Shown piece after piece: positions 5,651 to 6,014 of a stretch of 6,014 nucleotides of DNA; within the stretch, counting starts at the first letter, position 1, and each line of letters begins with the position of its first letter. The notes under the pieces are model-generated. The model was not told where the DNA came from. It saw only the letters and a list, made by a program, of their open reading frames with translations, and did no database searches. The stretch spans positions 1-6,014 of the forward strand of contig DASSXP010000166.1 in the NCBI GenBank assembly GCA_035703755.1, read 5' to 3'. The translations under genes and the position numbers were made by a program. This stretch comes from DASSBG01 sp035703755. Its GTDB lineage: Bacteria > Pseudomonadota > Gammaproteobacteria > Xanthomonadales > Rhodanobacteraceae.

Positions 5651-6014
5651 ATGCGTCATTTGAAGACCCTGTTGGCTCTCGCCCTGCTGCTGGGCCTGGC
5701 CCTCTGGCTGCGCCAGCCCGGCCCCGTGTCGGTGCCATCGAGTCCGGCCAGCCACACCGACAGCGGCAGCCACAGCGGGCTGCCCGCCTTCCTGCCACCC
5801 GAGGCCCACGACACGCTGGCCTTGATCGCCCGCGGCGGCCCCTACCCGTATTCGCGCGACGGCGTGGTGTTTCAGAACCGCGAACATCGCCTGCCAGCGG
5901 CGCCGCGCGGCACCTATCATGAGTACACCGTCAAGACCCCCGGCTCGCGCGACCGCGGTGCGCGCCGCGTGACGACGCACGATGCGGCCGATCACCTGCA
6001 CGCCGAAGGCGGCA
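5651..6014 (+). CDS. Guanyl-specific ribonuclease, N1/T1 (RNase Sa/barnase) family, 3' end outside the window
   Basis: The first 121 codons are visible. Residues 1-20 (MRHLKTLLALALLLGLALWL) are an export signal or membrane anchor, followed by a Pro/Ser/His-rich linker to about 44. From 48 to 107 the protein aligns without gaps to Streptomyces RNase Sa as I remember that sequence: LPPEAHDTLALIA, PYSRDGVVFQNRE (guanine-binding loop, 75-78), YHEYTVKTPGSRDRGARR. Catalytic Glu54, Arg65 and Arg69 of RNase Sa correspond to Glu91, Arg102 and Arg106. The general-acid His (His85) would lie past the window. The family cleaves RNA after G through a 2',3'-cyclic phosphate. No Cys occurs in the visible part, so the RNase Sa disulfide is absent. 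The ATG at 5651 is chosen because the frame closes at 5600-5602 with no other ATG between; no clear Shine-Dalgarno sequence precedes it. It is divergent from the hydrolase operon. In many bacteria a barstar-like inhibitor gene follows such a gene; none can be seen here. Confidence 0.92.
   Translation, partial: MRHLKTLLALALLLGLALWLRQPGPVSVPSSPASHTDSGSHSGLPAFLPPEAHDTLALIARGGPYPYSRDGVVFQNREHRLPAAPRGTYHEYTVKTPGSRDRGARRVTTHDAADHLHAEGG

Noticed and set aside
5621..6001. Minus-strand 126-codon frame opposite the ribonuclease
   Set aside because: The plus strand encodes an unmistakable RNase Sa-type sequence here; the minus frame is its shadow.

Overview
The window is GC-rich DNA (roughly 60-65% G+C by eye), densely coding, and looks like a chromosome segment of a gammaproteobacterium near Xanthomonadales/Rhodanobacteraceae. 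That placement is inferred from base composition, protein style and gene content; there is no rRNA or other marker here. I see no mobile element, CRISPR array, tRNA or phage gene.

Layout from left to right. Positions 1-91 hold the probable last 29 codons of a plus-strand gene with a Cys-rich CCGSC tail. Positions 95-152 are a compact convergent 3' region: a 16-bp GC-rich hairpin overlapping a second hairpin with a T run. Positions 137-5518 are three minus-strand genes in the same orientation, read right to left. They are a secreted alpha/beta-hydrolase esterase (Fes/EstD type), an M1-family zinc metallopeptidase, and an SxxK serine hydrolase (class C beta-lactamase-like) with a C-terminal DUF3471-type domain. 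Positions 5519-5650 are a 132-bp divergent control region with two inverted repeats and candidate promoters for both directions. Positions 5651-6014 are the start of a plus-strand guanyl-specific ribonuclease (N1/T1/RNase Sa family), cut by the window end.

The three minus-strand genes are probably one operon. The gaps are 11 nt (esterase to peptidase) and 73 nt (peptidase to serine hydrolase). Each gene has a Shine-Dalgarno-like sequence at good spacing before a start that exposes a normal signal peptide. All three products therefore look exported, and together they make a set of extracytoplasmic ester/amide/peptide hydrolases. A shared substrate is not known. The divergent RNase also has an N-terminal export or anchor segment, so every complete N-terminus in the window points out of the cytoplasm.

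Most of the window is ordinary, recognisable enzyme genes. The parts worth a second look are the nested convergent terminators, the palindromes in the divergent control region, the unusual sequence after the RNase core (with the catalytic His not yet reached), and the unidentified CCGSC-tailed protein at the left edge.
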